Shown: positions 50,755 through 60,853 of the stretch, piece by piece
How positions within the stretch are numbered: position 1 is the first letter of the stretch
Layout: each line of letters starts with the position of its first letter
DNA from: Crossiella equi
GTDB taxonomy: Bacteria; Actinomycetota; Actinomycetes; Mycobacteriales; Pseudonocardiaceae
Direction: 5' to 3'
Assembly (NCBI RefSeq): GCF_017876755.1
Contig: NZ_JAGIOO010000001.1
Span: 6,495,786 to 6,559,785 of the forward strand
DNA length: 64,000 nucleotides
The notes under the pieces: model-generated
Databases searched by the model: none
What the model was told of the DNA's origin: nothing
The model's input: the letters and a program-made list of their open reading frames with translations, nothing else
Made by a program: the position numbers and the translations under genes

Positions 50755-52614
50755 GTGATCGGGCTCTTCGCGGCGAGCGTCGCGGGCAGGCAGGCCGCCG
50801 CGGAGCTGGCGGGCAGGCTCGGACCGAGCGCGGTGCTCGCCGAGGGCCCGGTGCGGCCCGCGCTGGAACGGCTGTGGCCGGAACTGTCCGGCGCGGTGTT
50901 CTTCCTGGCCACCGACTCCACCATCCGCCTGGTCGCACCGCTGCTGCGCGAACGCCACAACGACCCGGCCGTGGTGTGCGTGGACGAGGCCGAGCGCTTC
51001 GCGGTCGCGCTGGTCGACGGACCGGCGGGCAACGCCCGCGCGCTGGCCGAGGAGGTCGCGCAGGCACTGGGTGGCACGGCCGTGGTCACCGCCGCCCAGC
51101 ACGCCACCGGCACCACCCCGCTCGACGACCTCGTGGAGCTGCTGGACGCCGCGGTCGAGGGTGAGCTCACCGAGTGCGGCGCCGCGGTGCTGGCGGGCGA
51201 ACGCGTGCGCCTGGCCAACCCGCTGGGCTTCCCGCTGCCCGCCCTGCCCGCCAACGTGGTGCTGGCCGACAACGCCCTGGGCGATGAAAGTCCACAGTGG
51301 ACTGTTCTGGTCGACGACCGCCTGCCCAGCCCGGAGCCTGAGGGCAGGCTGGTGCGCCTCATCCCGCGCACCCTGGTCGTCGGCCTGGGCGCGAGCAGCG
51401 GCGTGTCCACCACGGCGGTCACCACCGCGGTCGCCGCGCTGACCGACCAGCACGACCTGGACGCCCGCGCGATCCTGGCCTTCGCCACCCTGGACACCAA
51501 GGCGGGCGAGCGCGCGGTCACCGAGGCGGTGGAGGACCACGGCTTCTGGGCCGACCGCACCCCGCGACTGCTGGCCTACCCGGCCGAGACCCTGGCCACC
51601 GTCCCGGTCCCGAACCCGAGCCTGAGGGCGGCGGCGCACACGGGCACCCCGAGCGTGGCCGAGGCAGCGGCCCTGCACGCGGCCACCACCCTCGCCGACG
51701 GCGCTCCCACCGAGCTCGCCGCCCCGAAAACCGCCCGGGGCCAGGTCACGGTGGCCGCCGCCCGCATCCGCCCCCGGGGCCGCCTGGCCGTGGTGCACCT
51801 GGGCCCGGCCGCGGCGGACCTGCGCGTCCCGCGCGCCGAGGCGGAGCTCCGCAAGGCCGCGGTGGTCGTCGGCGCCCAGCCCGCCCTGGACCGCGCCCGC
51901 CCCCTGACCCGCCCGGGCACCGAGCTCTGGGTGAGCGCCACCGCCCCGGAAGCGGTCCGCCAGGCCCTCGAGCTGGCCCGCCAGGGTCGCGCGGTGGCCT
52001 TGCTCGGCGACGGCGACCACGCCCTGGCCCGCGCACTGGCCGAGCACGCGGCACCACACCGCGCGACCGGCCCGAGCGGCGCACCAGTCGCGAGCGTGAC
52101 CACCGCGCCGAGCGCCGCAGGCGACCCGGCCTCGGCGGATCCGACTCCCGCGCACCCGACTCCCGCCGCGGTCAACGCCCCAGCCGAGCCGCCCACGGCA
52201 CCCGCCGAGCCGTCCTGCATCGACGTGCTCGGCGTCCCGGGCCTGTCCCCGGCCGCCGTGGCCGTCACGGTGCTGCTCGGCGCCCCACCGCCGGGCGGCC
52301 ACGTCGAGCTCGTGCTGCCCACGACCGACCCGTGGCCCTCCCAGGAGCAGCGCGTGCGCGCCCTGGCCGCGACCGACCTGCCGGTCTGCCTCGCCCCCAC
52401 CACCCGCTGGCGCACGCACACCACCGAGCTGCTGGCCGCCCTGCGCGCCCACCGCCCGCCGACCACCCCGGTGGGCCTGGTGCACGCCGTCGGACGGCCC
52501 GGTGAACACGCCCACTGGACCCGGCTCGCCCACCTCGACCCCAGCACGATCGACCCCACCACGGCCGTTCTGCTGGACGTTCCCGACTCCTCCCCAGGTA
52601 CCAGCGACCACTGA
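50755..52614 (+). CDS. CbiG (cobalt-precorrin-5A hydrolase) fused to a degenerate CbiH/CobJ domain
   Basis: 619 residues. The first part (about 1-335) is CbiG: VFFLATDSTIRLVAPLLR, the central linker, and GLGASSGVSTTAVTTAV plus LATLDTKAGERAV-like AFATLDTKAGERAV. The second part (about 342-615) aligns by eye with precorrin-3B C17-methyltransferase: LELARQGRAVALLGDGDHAL where active enzymes have a SGDPGIYG-type site, LGVPGLSPAAVAVTVLLGAP, DPWPSQEQRVRA, then RPPTTPVGLVHAVGRPGE and a TTAVLLDVPDS end. The GxGPGD and SGDxG SAM motifs and the NPRS segment are lost, and an Ala/Pro/Thr-rich stretch (about 447-482) is inserted. So the C-terminal half may be catalytically dead. GTG 50755 is 10 bp from cobL. 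Confidence 0.82.
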   Translation: MIGLFAASVAGRQAAAELAGRLGPSAVLAEGPVRPALERLWPELSGAVFFLATDSTIRLVAPLLRERHNDPAVVCVDEAERFAVALVDGPAGNARALAEEVAQALGGTAVVTAAQHATGTTPLDDLVELLDAAVEGELTECGAAVLAGERVRLANPLGFPLPALPANVVLADNALGDESPQWTVLVDDRLPSPEPEGRLVRLIPRTLVVGLGASSGVSTTAVTTAVAALTDQHDLDARAILAFATLDTKAGERAVTEAVEDHGFWADRTPRLLAYPAETLATVPVPNPSLRAAAHTGTPSVAEAAALHAATTLADGAPTELAAPKTARGQVTVAAARIRPRGRLAVVHLGPAAADLRVPRAEAELRKAAVVVGAQPALDRARPLTRPGTELWVSATAPEAVRQALELARQGRAVALLGDGDHALARALAEHAAPHRATGPSGAPVASVTTAPSAAGDPASADPTPAHPTPAAVNAPAEPPTAPAEPSCIDVLGVPGLSPAAVAVTVLLGAPPPGGHVELVLPTTDPWPSQEQRVRALAATDLPVCLAPTTRWRTHTTELLAALRAHRPPTTPVGLVHAVGRPGEHAHWTRLAHLDPSTIDPTTAVLLDVPDSSPGTSDH

Positions 52615-53123
52615 CGGAAGCCAAATCCGGGACAATGCGCGTGCGGTGATTCAGCCGAATGTGTGGCCCGCGAGCCGAATCTCGCCGGTTGGGTCGGATC
52701 TGCGCGTGTGATCGTGCCGTTATGGTCGCGGTTCGTGTCATCCCCAGTTGTCGGGAATCAGGCTTCCGTGCAGTTGACCTGCGCAGACCTCCCGTGTTGG
52801 CATGGAGTCAGCACCGAGACGGTGGTCAGGGCCAGACTCGGGGAGGTCGAGAAACGGGCCTGTCGCTGCAGGCAAGTGGTGGCCACTGCGGCACGAACAG
52901 TGGCGAATGATTATCCGAAGCCCTCGTCCCGACGCCACGGTGCGCGAAGTTCGGAGCACGAAGCAAGTAGCACGAAGTGGAACGGTTCCGCGAGGTACTC
53001 GCGGGGGCGGTCAATTCCCGCATCCAGTGTGCTGAACGCGCCGAGTAGAGACTGCTCTGCCTGCCCCTTCCGCCGCCCGGGGCAGGCAGAGCTCTTTTCT
53101 GTGCCCGGACGACGGTCATCGCC
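52615..53123. other. Gene-free 0.5-kb region with a strong terminator; possible small RNA
   Basis: No convincing gene. Short frames on both strands have no start signal or recognisable product. Base composition is lower in GC than the flanking genes. It contains TTGACC (52774-52779), AT-rich GATTAT near 52912, and GCACGAAG twice near 52957-52977. A classic terminator at 53054-53098 points on the + strand, so some transcript probably ends here. Confidence 0.5.
53054..53098 (+). terminator. Strong Rho-independent terminator
   Basis: 14-bp perfect stem GCTCTGCCTGCCCC (53054-53067) with its complement (53079-53092) and an 11-nt loop, followed by TCTTTTCT. It is 440 bp after the last cob gene and points at an unannotated transcript or an extended cob leader end. 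Confidence 0.85.
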
Positions 53124-53540
53124 TCACTCGGCGGCGGTCAGCTCCGCATCGGCAGGCGCGGTCTTCGGACCCGCCGCCGCGGCCTCGTGCTCGCTGCGGG
53201 CCTTCTCGTAGAGCGCGCGGCGCTCCGGGCTGGCGTGGCGGTGCGCCCAGTCGCCCAGCATGATCACCACCCCGGCCAGGTCGCGGCCCTTCTCCGTCAG
53301 CCGGTACTCGATGCGCACCGGGCGGGTCGGCTCCACGTGGCGGCTGATGATGCCTTCGCCCTCCAGCTCCTTGAGCCGGATGGACAGCAGGCGGTCGGTC
53401 AGGTCCGGGATGGTCTCGGTCAGCTCGGAGAAGCGGGTCCGCCCGGCCAGCATGGCGCGCACGATCGCCCCGGTCCACCGGCGACCGAGCACCTCCATGG
53501 CGTCCTGGAACTGCGGACAGTAGGGGGAGATCTCGTCCAT
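53124..53540 (-). CDS. HxlR-family redox- or aldehyde-type transcriptional regulator
   Basis: Winged-helix regulator of 138 residues. Family marks are CPQFQDAMEVLGRRWTGAIVRAML, TRFSELTETIPDLTDRLLSIRL and IEYRLTEKGRDL, each split by one residue from consensus. It has a single cysteine near the N-terminus (C8 of MDEISPYC), the place where redox-sensing HxlR proteins such as HypR/YodB carry their sensor. The C-terminal tail is Ala/Glu-rich. It is divergent from the Old Yellow Enzyme gene, 105 bp apart, and is its likely repressor. ATG 53540 has TAAGCT (53547-53552, minus strand) 6 nt upstream as a -10. Confidence 0.9.
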   Translation of the reverse strand: MDEISPYCPQFQDAMEVLGRRWTGAIVRAMLAGRTRFSELTETIPDLTDRLLSIRLKELEGEGIISRHVEPTRPVRIEYRLTEKGRDLAGVVIMLGDWAHRHASPERRALYEKARSEHEAAAAGPKTAPADAELTAAE

Positions 53541-53605
53541 GGCCGCAGCTTACCTCCGATAAGTACCTTCCGCTTGACAAGCTAACCGTTCGTCTGAAGA
53601 CTCAC

Positions 53606-53631
53606 TAAAAGTAAGCATGTACGGAAAAGTA
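53606..53631. promoter_or_regulatory. Candidate HxlR operator (AAAAGTA direct repeat)
   Basis: AAAAGTA occurs at 53606-53612 and 53625-53631 in the AT-rich gap between the HxlR and Old Yellow Enzyme genes, just ahead of the latter's Shine-Dalgarno sequence. Binding by HxlR is inferred. Confidence 0.4.
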
Positions 53632-53645
53632 TGCGGAGGCGCACG

Positions 53646-54713
53646 GTGAGCAAGCTGTTCGACGAGGCGAAGGTGGGCGGACTCGGTCTGGCCAACCGCA
53701 TGGTCATGTCCCCGATGACGCGCAACCGTGCCGACCGGTCGGGCACGCCCACCGATCTCATGGCCGAGTACTACGCGCAGCGCGCGGGTGCCGGTCTGAT
53801 CGTCACCGAGGGCACGCAGCCCTCGGCGATCGGCCAGGGCTACGTCACCACGCCCGGCCTGCACACCGACGAGCAGGTCGAGGGCTGGCGCAAGGTCACC
53901 GACGCCGTGCACGCCAAGGGCGGTCGCATCTTCATCCAGATCATGCACACCGGCCGCGTCGGCCACCCGTCGCTGCACGACGGCGAGTCCCAGGTCGCGC
54001 CGTCCCCGGTCCCGTTCGAGGGCAAGGTCTTCACCTACGAGGGTGAGCGCGACATCGAGACCCCGCGCGAGCTGACCACCGCCGAGGTCGAGCAGACCGT
54101 GCGCGACTTCGCCGAGGCCGCGCGCAACGCGGTGCGGGCCGGTGCGGACGGCGTCGAGCTGCACGGTGCCAACGGCTACCTGCTCCAGCAGTTCCTCTCC
54201 ACCAACACCAACCAGCGCACCGACGCCTACGGCGGCTCGGTGGAGAACCGCATCCGGTTCGTCGTCGAGGTCACCAAGGCCGCGGTCGAGGTCATCGGCG
54301 CGGACAAGGTCGGCCTGCGCATCTCGCCCGGCAACGGCTTCAACGGCATCGCCGAAACCGACACGCACGAGACCTACACCGCGCTGGTGCGCGCCTTGGC
54401 GCCACTCAACCTTGCCTACCTGCACATCGTGGAGAGCGCGGGCCGCGAGTTCACCCGGCACCTGCGCGCGCTGTGGCCGACCGCGGTGATCATCTCCCCG
54501 CAGAACGGCGGCGCGCCCACCGGCAAGGAGCACGCGGAGGAGGCCTTGGCGCAGGGCGCGACCGACCTGGTCGCCTTCGGCCGCCACTACCTGGCCAACC
54601 CCGACCTGCACGACCGGTTCCGCGTCGGCGCGGCGTTGAACGAGGCCGACGCGGCCACCTTCTACGGCGGCGACCACCGCGGCTACACCGACTACCCGGT
54701 GCACACCGCCTGA
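53646..54713 (+). CDS. Old Yellow Enzyme family alkene reductase (NemA-like)
   Basis: FMN-dependent NADPH reductase of 355 residues acting on activated alkenes such as enones or N-ethylmaleimide. TIM-barrel blocks: NRMVMSPMTRNRAD, GLIVTEGTQPSA, the substrate-binding pair H173/N176 in ELHGANGYLLQQFLS, GGSVENRIRF, and the FMN phosphate loop near DLVAFGRHYLANPDL. GTG 53646 (VSKLFDEAKV) is preferred over ATG 53631, because GGAGG (53635-53639) lies 6 nt before the GTG. The divergent HxlR regulator and the AAAAGTA repeats suggest induction by electrophiles. A hairpin follows the gene. Confidence 0.92.
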   Translation: MSKLFDEAKVGGLGLANRMVMSPMTRNRADRSGTPTDLMAEYYAQRAGAGLIVTEGTQPSAIGQGYVTTPGLHTDEQVEGWRKVTDAVHAKGGRIFIQIMHTGRVGHPSLHDGESQVAPSPVPFEGKVFTYEGERDIETPRELTTAEVEQTVRDFAEAARNAVRAGADGVELHGANGYLLQQFLSTNTNQRTDAYGGSVENRIRFVVEVTKAAVEVIGADKVGLRISPGNGFNGIAETDTHETYTALVRALAPLNLAYLHIVESAGREFTRHLRALWPTAVIISPQNGGAPTGKEHAEEALAQGATDLVAFGRHYLANPDLHDRFRVGAALNEADAATFYGGDHRGYTDYPVHTA

Positions 54714-55039
54714 CCGGGCCGCGCTGCCTGATCGTGCCGTGCCGCCTGACCGAGCGGCACGGCCGACCAAGCCATGTCGTCAGGTCGGACGGGTCGCCGC
54801 CTGGTCGTGGCCTGACCGGTGGGTGGCGGCTGGTCAACGAGTGCTCGCGGGTGTTCGAGACCTGGCCGGACGACGGCGGGTTCGGGCTCCAAGCGGAGCA
54901 GCGGAGGGCGTGGCTGTGGGGGCCGTGCTCTCCCCATCGTCCGTCCGGGGGAATATTCGATGACCCGTCGGTATGGCCATCACCACAGGTCGGCTCCGTG
55001 ATCGTGGAGTTCCCGGCAAGCGCGGGCATGCTGTCCCCC
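54714..55039. other. Intergenic region between Old Yellow Enzyme and siroheme synthase genes
   Basis: Holds a terminator-like hairpin near its left end (54737-54762) and a possible -10 CATGCT (55027-55032) at its right end. An open frame runs through it into the siroheme synthase gene, but I see no coding features before 55040. Confidence 0.5.
54737..54762 (+). terminator. Hairpin after the Old Yellow Enzyme gene
   Basis: 9-bp arms CCGTGCCGC (54737-54745) and GCGGCACGG (54754-54762) with an 8-nt loop, 23 bp after the stop codon. No T-tract. Confidence 0.6.
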
Positions 55040-56314
55040 ATGCATGCCGAGCACCACTATCTGGCCGGTCTCGACCTCACCGGCCGTCGCGTCGTCGTCA
55101 TCGGCGCGGGCACCGTCGCCCAGCGCCGTCTGCCCCGGCTGGTGGCGGTGGGCGCGGTCATCGAGGTCATTGCCCCGGAGGCGACCCCGTCGGTGGACGC
55201 CATGGCGCAGGCCGGGGAGCTGACCTGGACCCGGCGCCGCTACGCCGACGGCGACCTGGACGGCGCCTGGTATGCGATCGCCTGCGCGGACGATCCCTCG
55301 GTCAACGAGGCCGTGGTCGCCGAGGCCGAGCGGTCCCGCGTGTTCTGCGTGCGCGCCGACATCGGGGCGCGCGGCACCGCGGTCACCCCGGCCATGGGCG
55401 AGCACGACGGGCTGCTGCTGGGCGTCCTGTCCGGTGGGCGGCCACTGCGGTCGGCCGCCGTGCGCGACGCCGTGCTGGACGCCTTGCGCACCGGTCGCGT
55501 ACACGACGCACACGAGCACACCCTGGCTGAAAATTCAGTCAACCGCGCCGGGCACGACGCCGGGGCGACGAAGTTGCCCGGGGTGGCACTGGTCGGGGGC
55601 GGACCGGGTGACGCGGAGCTGATCACCGTGCGTGGGCGCCGCCTGCTGGCGCGTGCGGACGTCGTGGTGGCCGACCGCCTGGCGCCCCGCGAGCTGCTGG
55701 AGGACCTGCCGCCGCACGTCGAGGTCGTGGACGCGGCCAAGATCCCCTACGGACGCGCGGCCAGCCAGGACTTCATCAACAAGACGCTGGTGGAGAACGC
55801 CCTGGCCGGGCGGTTCGTGGTGCGGCTCAAGGGCGGCGACTCCTACGTGTTCGGCCGGGGCTTCGAGGAGCTCATCGCGTGTGCCGAGGCCGGGGTGCCG
55901 GTCACCGTGGTGCCCGGTGTGACCAGCGCGTTCGCTGTGCCCGCGCTGGCCGATGTGCCGGTGACGCACCGGGGCGTCGCGCACGAGGTGGTCGTGGTGT
56001 CCGGGCACATCGCCCCCGACGACCCGCGCTCCCTCGTCGACTGGTCGCTGCTGGCCCGCCTGCGGGGCACGCTCGTGCTGCTCATGGCGGTCGAGCGGGC
56101 CGAGGCGTTCGCCGCCGCGCTCGTCGAACACGGCCGCCCCGCCGAGACCCCGGTCGCGGTGATCCAGGAGGGCGCCACCCGGGCGCAGCGCGTCGTGCGG
56201 TGCACCCTGGACGGGCTGGGCGCCGCCATCCGGGACGAGGGCATCCGCCCGCCCGCGATCATCGTGGTCGGCCCCGTCGCGGGCCTGGCCGCCGAGCTGC
56301 CGCACCGGGACTGA
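55040..56314 (+). CDS. cysG: Fused siroheme synthase: precorrin-2 dehydrogenase / uroporphyrinogen-III C-methyltransferase
   Basis: 424 residues feeding siroheme and cobalamin synthesis. The N-terminal half (about 1-150) is the Met8/CysG-B Rossmann domain (VVVIGAGTVAQRRLPRLVAVG, then ARGTAVTPAMGEHDGLLLGV). The C-terminal half (about 175-420) is the SAM methyltransferase: GVALVGGGPGDAELITVRG, GRFVVRLKGGDSYVFGRGFEE and GVTSAFAVPALADVPVTHRG. The linker between them carries AENSVN, encoded by an exact copy of a dispersed 15-mer, with codons (AAT, TCA) unlike the rest of the gene. ATG 55040 is chosen over ATG 55028 because CATGCT (55027-55032) lies 7 nt before it. A 21-bp hairpin follows. Confidence 0.93.
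   Translation: MHAEHHYLAGLDLTGRRVVVIGAGTVAQRRLPRLVAVGAVIEVIAPEATPSVDAMAQAGELTWTRRRYADGDLDGAWYAIACADDPSVNEAVVAEAERSRVFCVRADIGARGTAVTPAMGEHDGLLLGVLSGGRPLRSAAVRDAVLDALRTGRVHDAHEHTLAENSVNRAGHDAGATKLPGVALVGGGPGDAELITVRGRRLLARADVVVADRLAPRELLEDLPPHVEVVDAAKIPYGRAASQDFINKTLVENALAGRFVVRLKGGDSYVFGRGFEELIACAEAGVPVTVVPGVTSAFAVPALADVPVTHRGVAHEVVVVSGHIAPDDPRSLVDWSLLARLRGTLVLLMAVERAEAFAAALVEHGRPAETPVAVIQEGATRAQRVVRCTLDGLGAAIRDEGIRPPAIIVVGPVAGLAAELPHRD
55527..55541 (+). repeat. Dispersed 15-mer CTGAAAATTCAGTCA, copy 3 (intragenic)
   Basis: Exact copy, in frame in the interdomain linker of the fused siroheme synthase, where it encodes AENSV. It is preceded by GG, as the palindromic extension of other copies is not kept. 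Confidence 0.75.
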
Positions 56315-56350
56315 GACACCGGGACTGGGATTCCTGAACCGGGACACCGA

Positions 56351-56398
56351 ACGGGCCGGGCCCGGCACCACATCGTCGTGGTGCCGGGCCCGGCCCGT
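56351..56398. terminator. Bidirectional terminator (21-bp perfect stem)
   Basis: Arms 56351-56371 and 56378-56398 are fully complementary (outer bases ACGGGCCGGGCC) with a 6-nt ATCGTC loop. It lies between the convergent siroheme synthase and helicase genes. Confidence 0.9.
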
Positions 56399-56432
56399 GT
56401 CAGTGTGCGCTGAGGTTCAGTGCGCGCTCAGG

Positions 56433-58418
<1,986 letters not shown>

Positions 58419-58701
58419 AGATAACCTCCGAGACGTGGCACGTCTCGGGGATGCCCCACGCCAGTGACTGGCGTTTCGGGAGCTGATCGCAAGGACGAGC
58501 CCGGCGCGGTGCGCCTTTGGTGGGTGGTGGTTGGCACCACGGGCCGTTCACAGTGGCTGGGCGGCGACATCTGGTCGTCCGCCCGATCGCGGTACCTGAT
58601 CAGTGTAGCTGGTGCCCGGGGATGCTCCGCACCGATCCAGCTCCGAGTGAGCGAACTAACGTCGTCACTGGTCAGCGCGGTGGCACCCCCGGGGCGGCCG
58701 G

Positions 58702-59574
58702 TCACCGCAAGCCCGCCTCCCTGGACAGCAGGTCGACCAGCCATTCCTCGTCGGCCACCGCCGGGGACAGGCCGCGGGAGCGGAACCAGTCGCACACCCC
58801 GCGCACGTCGCGGTCCAGGTAGGTGGCGGCCTGCGGGTTGGCGACCAGGTCCACCGCCTGCGGCAGGTCGATCAGCACCAGCCTGCCCCGGTGCACGAGC
58901 AGGTTGTACGGCGAGAGGTCGCCGTGGGTGAGGCCGAGCGCGGCCAGGTCCAGCAGCGCCTGCACGAGCTGGCGCCACAGCCCGCGCAGCTCGTCCGCCT
59001 CGGGGCGCAGCTGGGCGAGCCGGGGTGCGGCGGTGCCGTCGGCCTCGCTCAGGAACTCCAGCAGCAGCTCGGTGTCGGACAGCTGCACCGGGTAGGGCAC
59101 CGGGGCGCCCGCCTGCCACAGCTTGCTCAGGGCGGCGAACTCCGCGACCGCCCACTGCGCGCTGATCACGTCGCGGCCGAAGGCGGTGCGGTGCGTCATG
59201 GCCCGCATCTGCCGGGACTCGGCGACCTTGCGGCCGTCGAGGTAACCGGCGTCGCGGTGGAACATGCGGTGCTCGCGCTTGCGGTACCGCTTCGCGGCCA
59301 GCAGGCAGGTGGTGCCGTCCGCACCGGTCCGCTCGATCAGGTGAACGTCGGCTTCCTTGCCGGTCTTCAGGATGCCGAGCTCGACGTCCGTGGTGTCCGG
59401 ATGGGTGACAAGCCACTCCGGCTGCGGCCACGGTCCGCGTTCGGAACGGGACAGCTCCTCGGCGCTGCGCCTGCGCACCGCGCCACGCGGTTCGTCGTCG
59501 TCGAAACGCTTCTTCCGGCGCTTGGAGCGCGCGAAACCGGACGTGGACGTGTTGTCGTACTCGTGCTCACGCAC
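58702..59574 (-). CDS. RIO1-family serine/threonine protein kinase
   Basis: Atypical kinase of 290 residues. It has the ATP-site segment GILKTGKEADVHLIER, the invariant Lys in LLAAKRYRKREHRMF, the catalytic loop H-G-D219-L-S-P-Y-N224 and the metal-binding LIDLPQ with D236. This matches bacterial RIO1 kinases; their targets are largely unknown. A basic N-terminal tail (SKRRKKRFDDDEPRG) precedes the kinase domain. GTG 59574 (VREHEYDNTSTSG) is chosen because GAGGAG lies 7-8 nt before it; the longer frame adds a Pro/Ser-rich stretch without support. Confidence 0.88.
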   Translation of the reverse strand: MREHEYDNTSTSGFARSKRRKKRFDDDEPRGAVRRRSAEELSRSERGPWPQPEWLVTHPDTTDVELGILKTGKEADVHLIERTGADGTTCLLAAKRYRKREHRMFHRDAGYLDGRKVAESRQMRAMTHRTAFGRDVISAQWAVAEFAALSKLWQAGAPVPYPVQLSDTELLLEFLSEADGTAAPRLAQLRPEADELRGLWRQLVQALLDLAALGLTHGDLSPYNLLVHRGRLVLIDLPQAVDLVANPQAATYLDRDVRGVCDWFRSRGLSPAVADEEWLVDLLSREAGLR

Positions 59575-60035
59575 GTGGGAACTCCTCGGGGACAACTCCC
59601 CGGCCGGAGAAGAGGGCGCCCGGAAGGGCGACGGATCAGAGCCCGGCGGGGAGGACTGGCGGGCAGCGGCGAACCGCGCCCAGGGCAACGGTCATGTCCA
59701 TCTGACCCACCTCCTCGAAACCCGCGACAAGTGCGAGCGGCAGTGTCCCGCACCAGTCGCTGGGGGGACAAGCGAATTTCCACGCGGCACCGGCAGGCGG
59801 ACGGCACCCGCCCGGTACACCAGCCATATGCAGCACGTATACAAGTCGCTTCCGGCTGGCATGCGCGACCTCGCCCAATGGCGGTCAGCTGAAGGGGTCT
59901 GTTGTGCGAGGCGCGGTAGTTCAAGCGGCTCGTGGCTCGAGCGGTTGGCGACAGTCGACGCCCGGTGCCCGGGCGCCTTGGTACGAGCGCCCGGTGCGCG
60001 GGCTACTGGCGGCCCAGCGGCTGCCTGCCGGTGGC
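59575..60035. other. Intergenic region with phased GTATRC repeat
   Basis: Between the same-strand YaaA and RIO kinase genes. It holds locus G of the 11-bp phased repeat (59815-59864) and the RIO kinase leader. No other gene seen. Confidence 0.55.
59815..59864 (+). repeat. 11-bp phased GTATRC repeat, locus G (4 of 5 phases filled)
   Basis: GTACAC 59815, ATATGC 59826, GTATAC 59837 (GTATACAAG), a decayed GCTTCC at 59848, and GCATGC 59859. All fall on one 11-bp grid. It is intergenic, and the flanking genes are on the minus strand, yet the element keeps the same + orientation as every other locus. Confidence 0.8.
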
Positions 60036-60779
60036 TCAGCCGCTGACGATGACGTCCAGCGCGCGCTCCCCGGCCTGCTCCACGCGCATGCCCGCCGCCT
60101 GCGCGATCTTGAGCACCCCGGCGGCGTTCGACGGTTCGGTGCGCGCCACCGCGAGCGCGCGGGCCAGGCGGCCCTTGTGGGACTTGTTGTGGTGGCTGAC
60201 CACGGTGCGCTTGCCCGCGGCGTTCTCGGTGAGCACCCGCACGGTCACCGCGCCCGGCACCTTGGCCAGGTTCGCGTAGGCGCCCGAGCGCAGGTCCACG
60301 ACCAGGCCGTCCACCGAGGCCAGCACAGGCTCCAGCGCCGGTCGCCACCAAGTGCCGAGCGGTCCGACCGAGGGCAGCACGCTGCCGCCGGAGAGCCGGT
60401 AGGCGGGGATGCGGCAGCCCGCCCCGACCACCCCGAACAGCGCCGAGGCCACCGCGAGCCGCGAGTCCGCCCGCGCCCGCTCGGCCTTGGTGAACGAGAC
60501 GACGTCCAGGGCGTCGTAGAGCACGCCGGTGTAGCGCGTGATCGCGGGCAGTGTGGGTGCGGTGCGCAGCTCGGCGTTGCGCTCGACCTCCGCGGCCTGC
60601 CGCTCGGAGATGCCCAGCACGGCCAGGCTCGCGGGCACGTCGGCGGCCAGCTCCACCACGGCGTCCAGGAGCTTGTCCCGAACAGGCGTCAGTTCGGGCG
60701 CGAACAGGGTGTCCAGGTCAAGCGCGTGACCGTCACCGCCGGGCGCCTTGGTCTCCGAGGGGGGAAGCAGAACCAGCAC
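60036..60779 (-). CDS. yaaA: YaaA-family peroxide stress protein
   Basis: 247 residues, DUF328/YaaA family. In E. coli the protein limits DNA damage from iron during peroxide stress by an unclear mechanism. Visible blocks are LVLLPPSETKAPGGDG at the N-terminus, RYTGVLYDALD, YRLSGGSVLPSVGPLGTWWR and VSHHNKSHKGRLARALA, all family marks. GTG 60779 is preceded by TAGGGT (60786-60791, minus strand) at 6 nt, so it is probably leaderless. It diverges from the two-GNAT gene with 74 bp between starts. Confidence 0.92.
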   Translation of the reverse strand: MLVLLPPSETKAPGGDGHALDLDTLFAPELTPVRDKLLDAVVELAADVPASLAVLGISERQAAEVERNAELRTAPTLPAITRYTGVLYDALDVVSFTKAERARADSRLAVASALFGVVGAGCRIPAYRLSGGSVLPSVGPLGTWWRPALEPVLASVDGLVVDLRSGAYANLAKVPGAVTVRVLTENAAGKRTVVSHHNKSHKGRLARALAVARTEPSNAAGVLKIAQAAGMRVEQAGERALDVIVSG

Positions 60780-60840
60780 CCCGGCACCCTATCGGGCAGC
60801 CCGCCCGGGAAATTCGGTCGTCACACCCGGCCCGCGTTCG

Positions 60841-60846
60841 TACCGT
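60841..60846 (+). promoter_or_regulatory. -10 element for leaderless two-GNAT gene
   Basis: TACCGT lies 7 nt before ATG 60854 with no Shine-Dalgarno sequence. A matching TAGGGT for yaaA lies on the other strand at 60786-60791. Confidence 0.5.
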
Positions 60847-60853
60847 TCGCCCC

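Noticed and set aside
52663-53211. A 182-codon frame between the cob genes and the HxlR gene
   Set aside because: It runs through a strong terminator and overlaps the HxlR gene in antisense; composition and start context are not gene-like.
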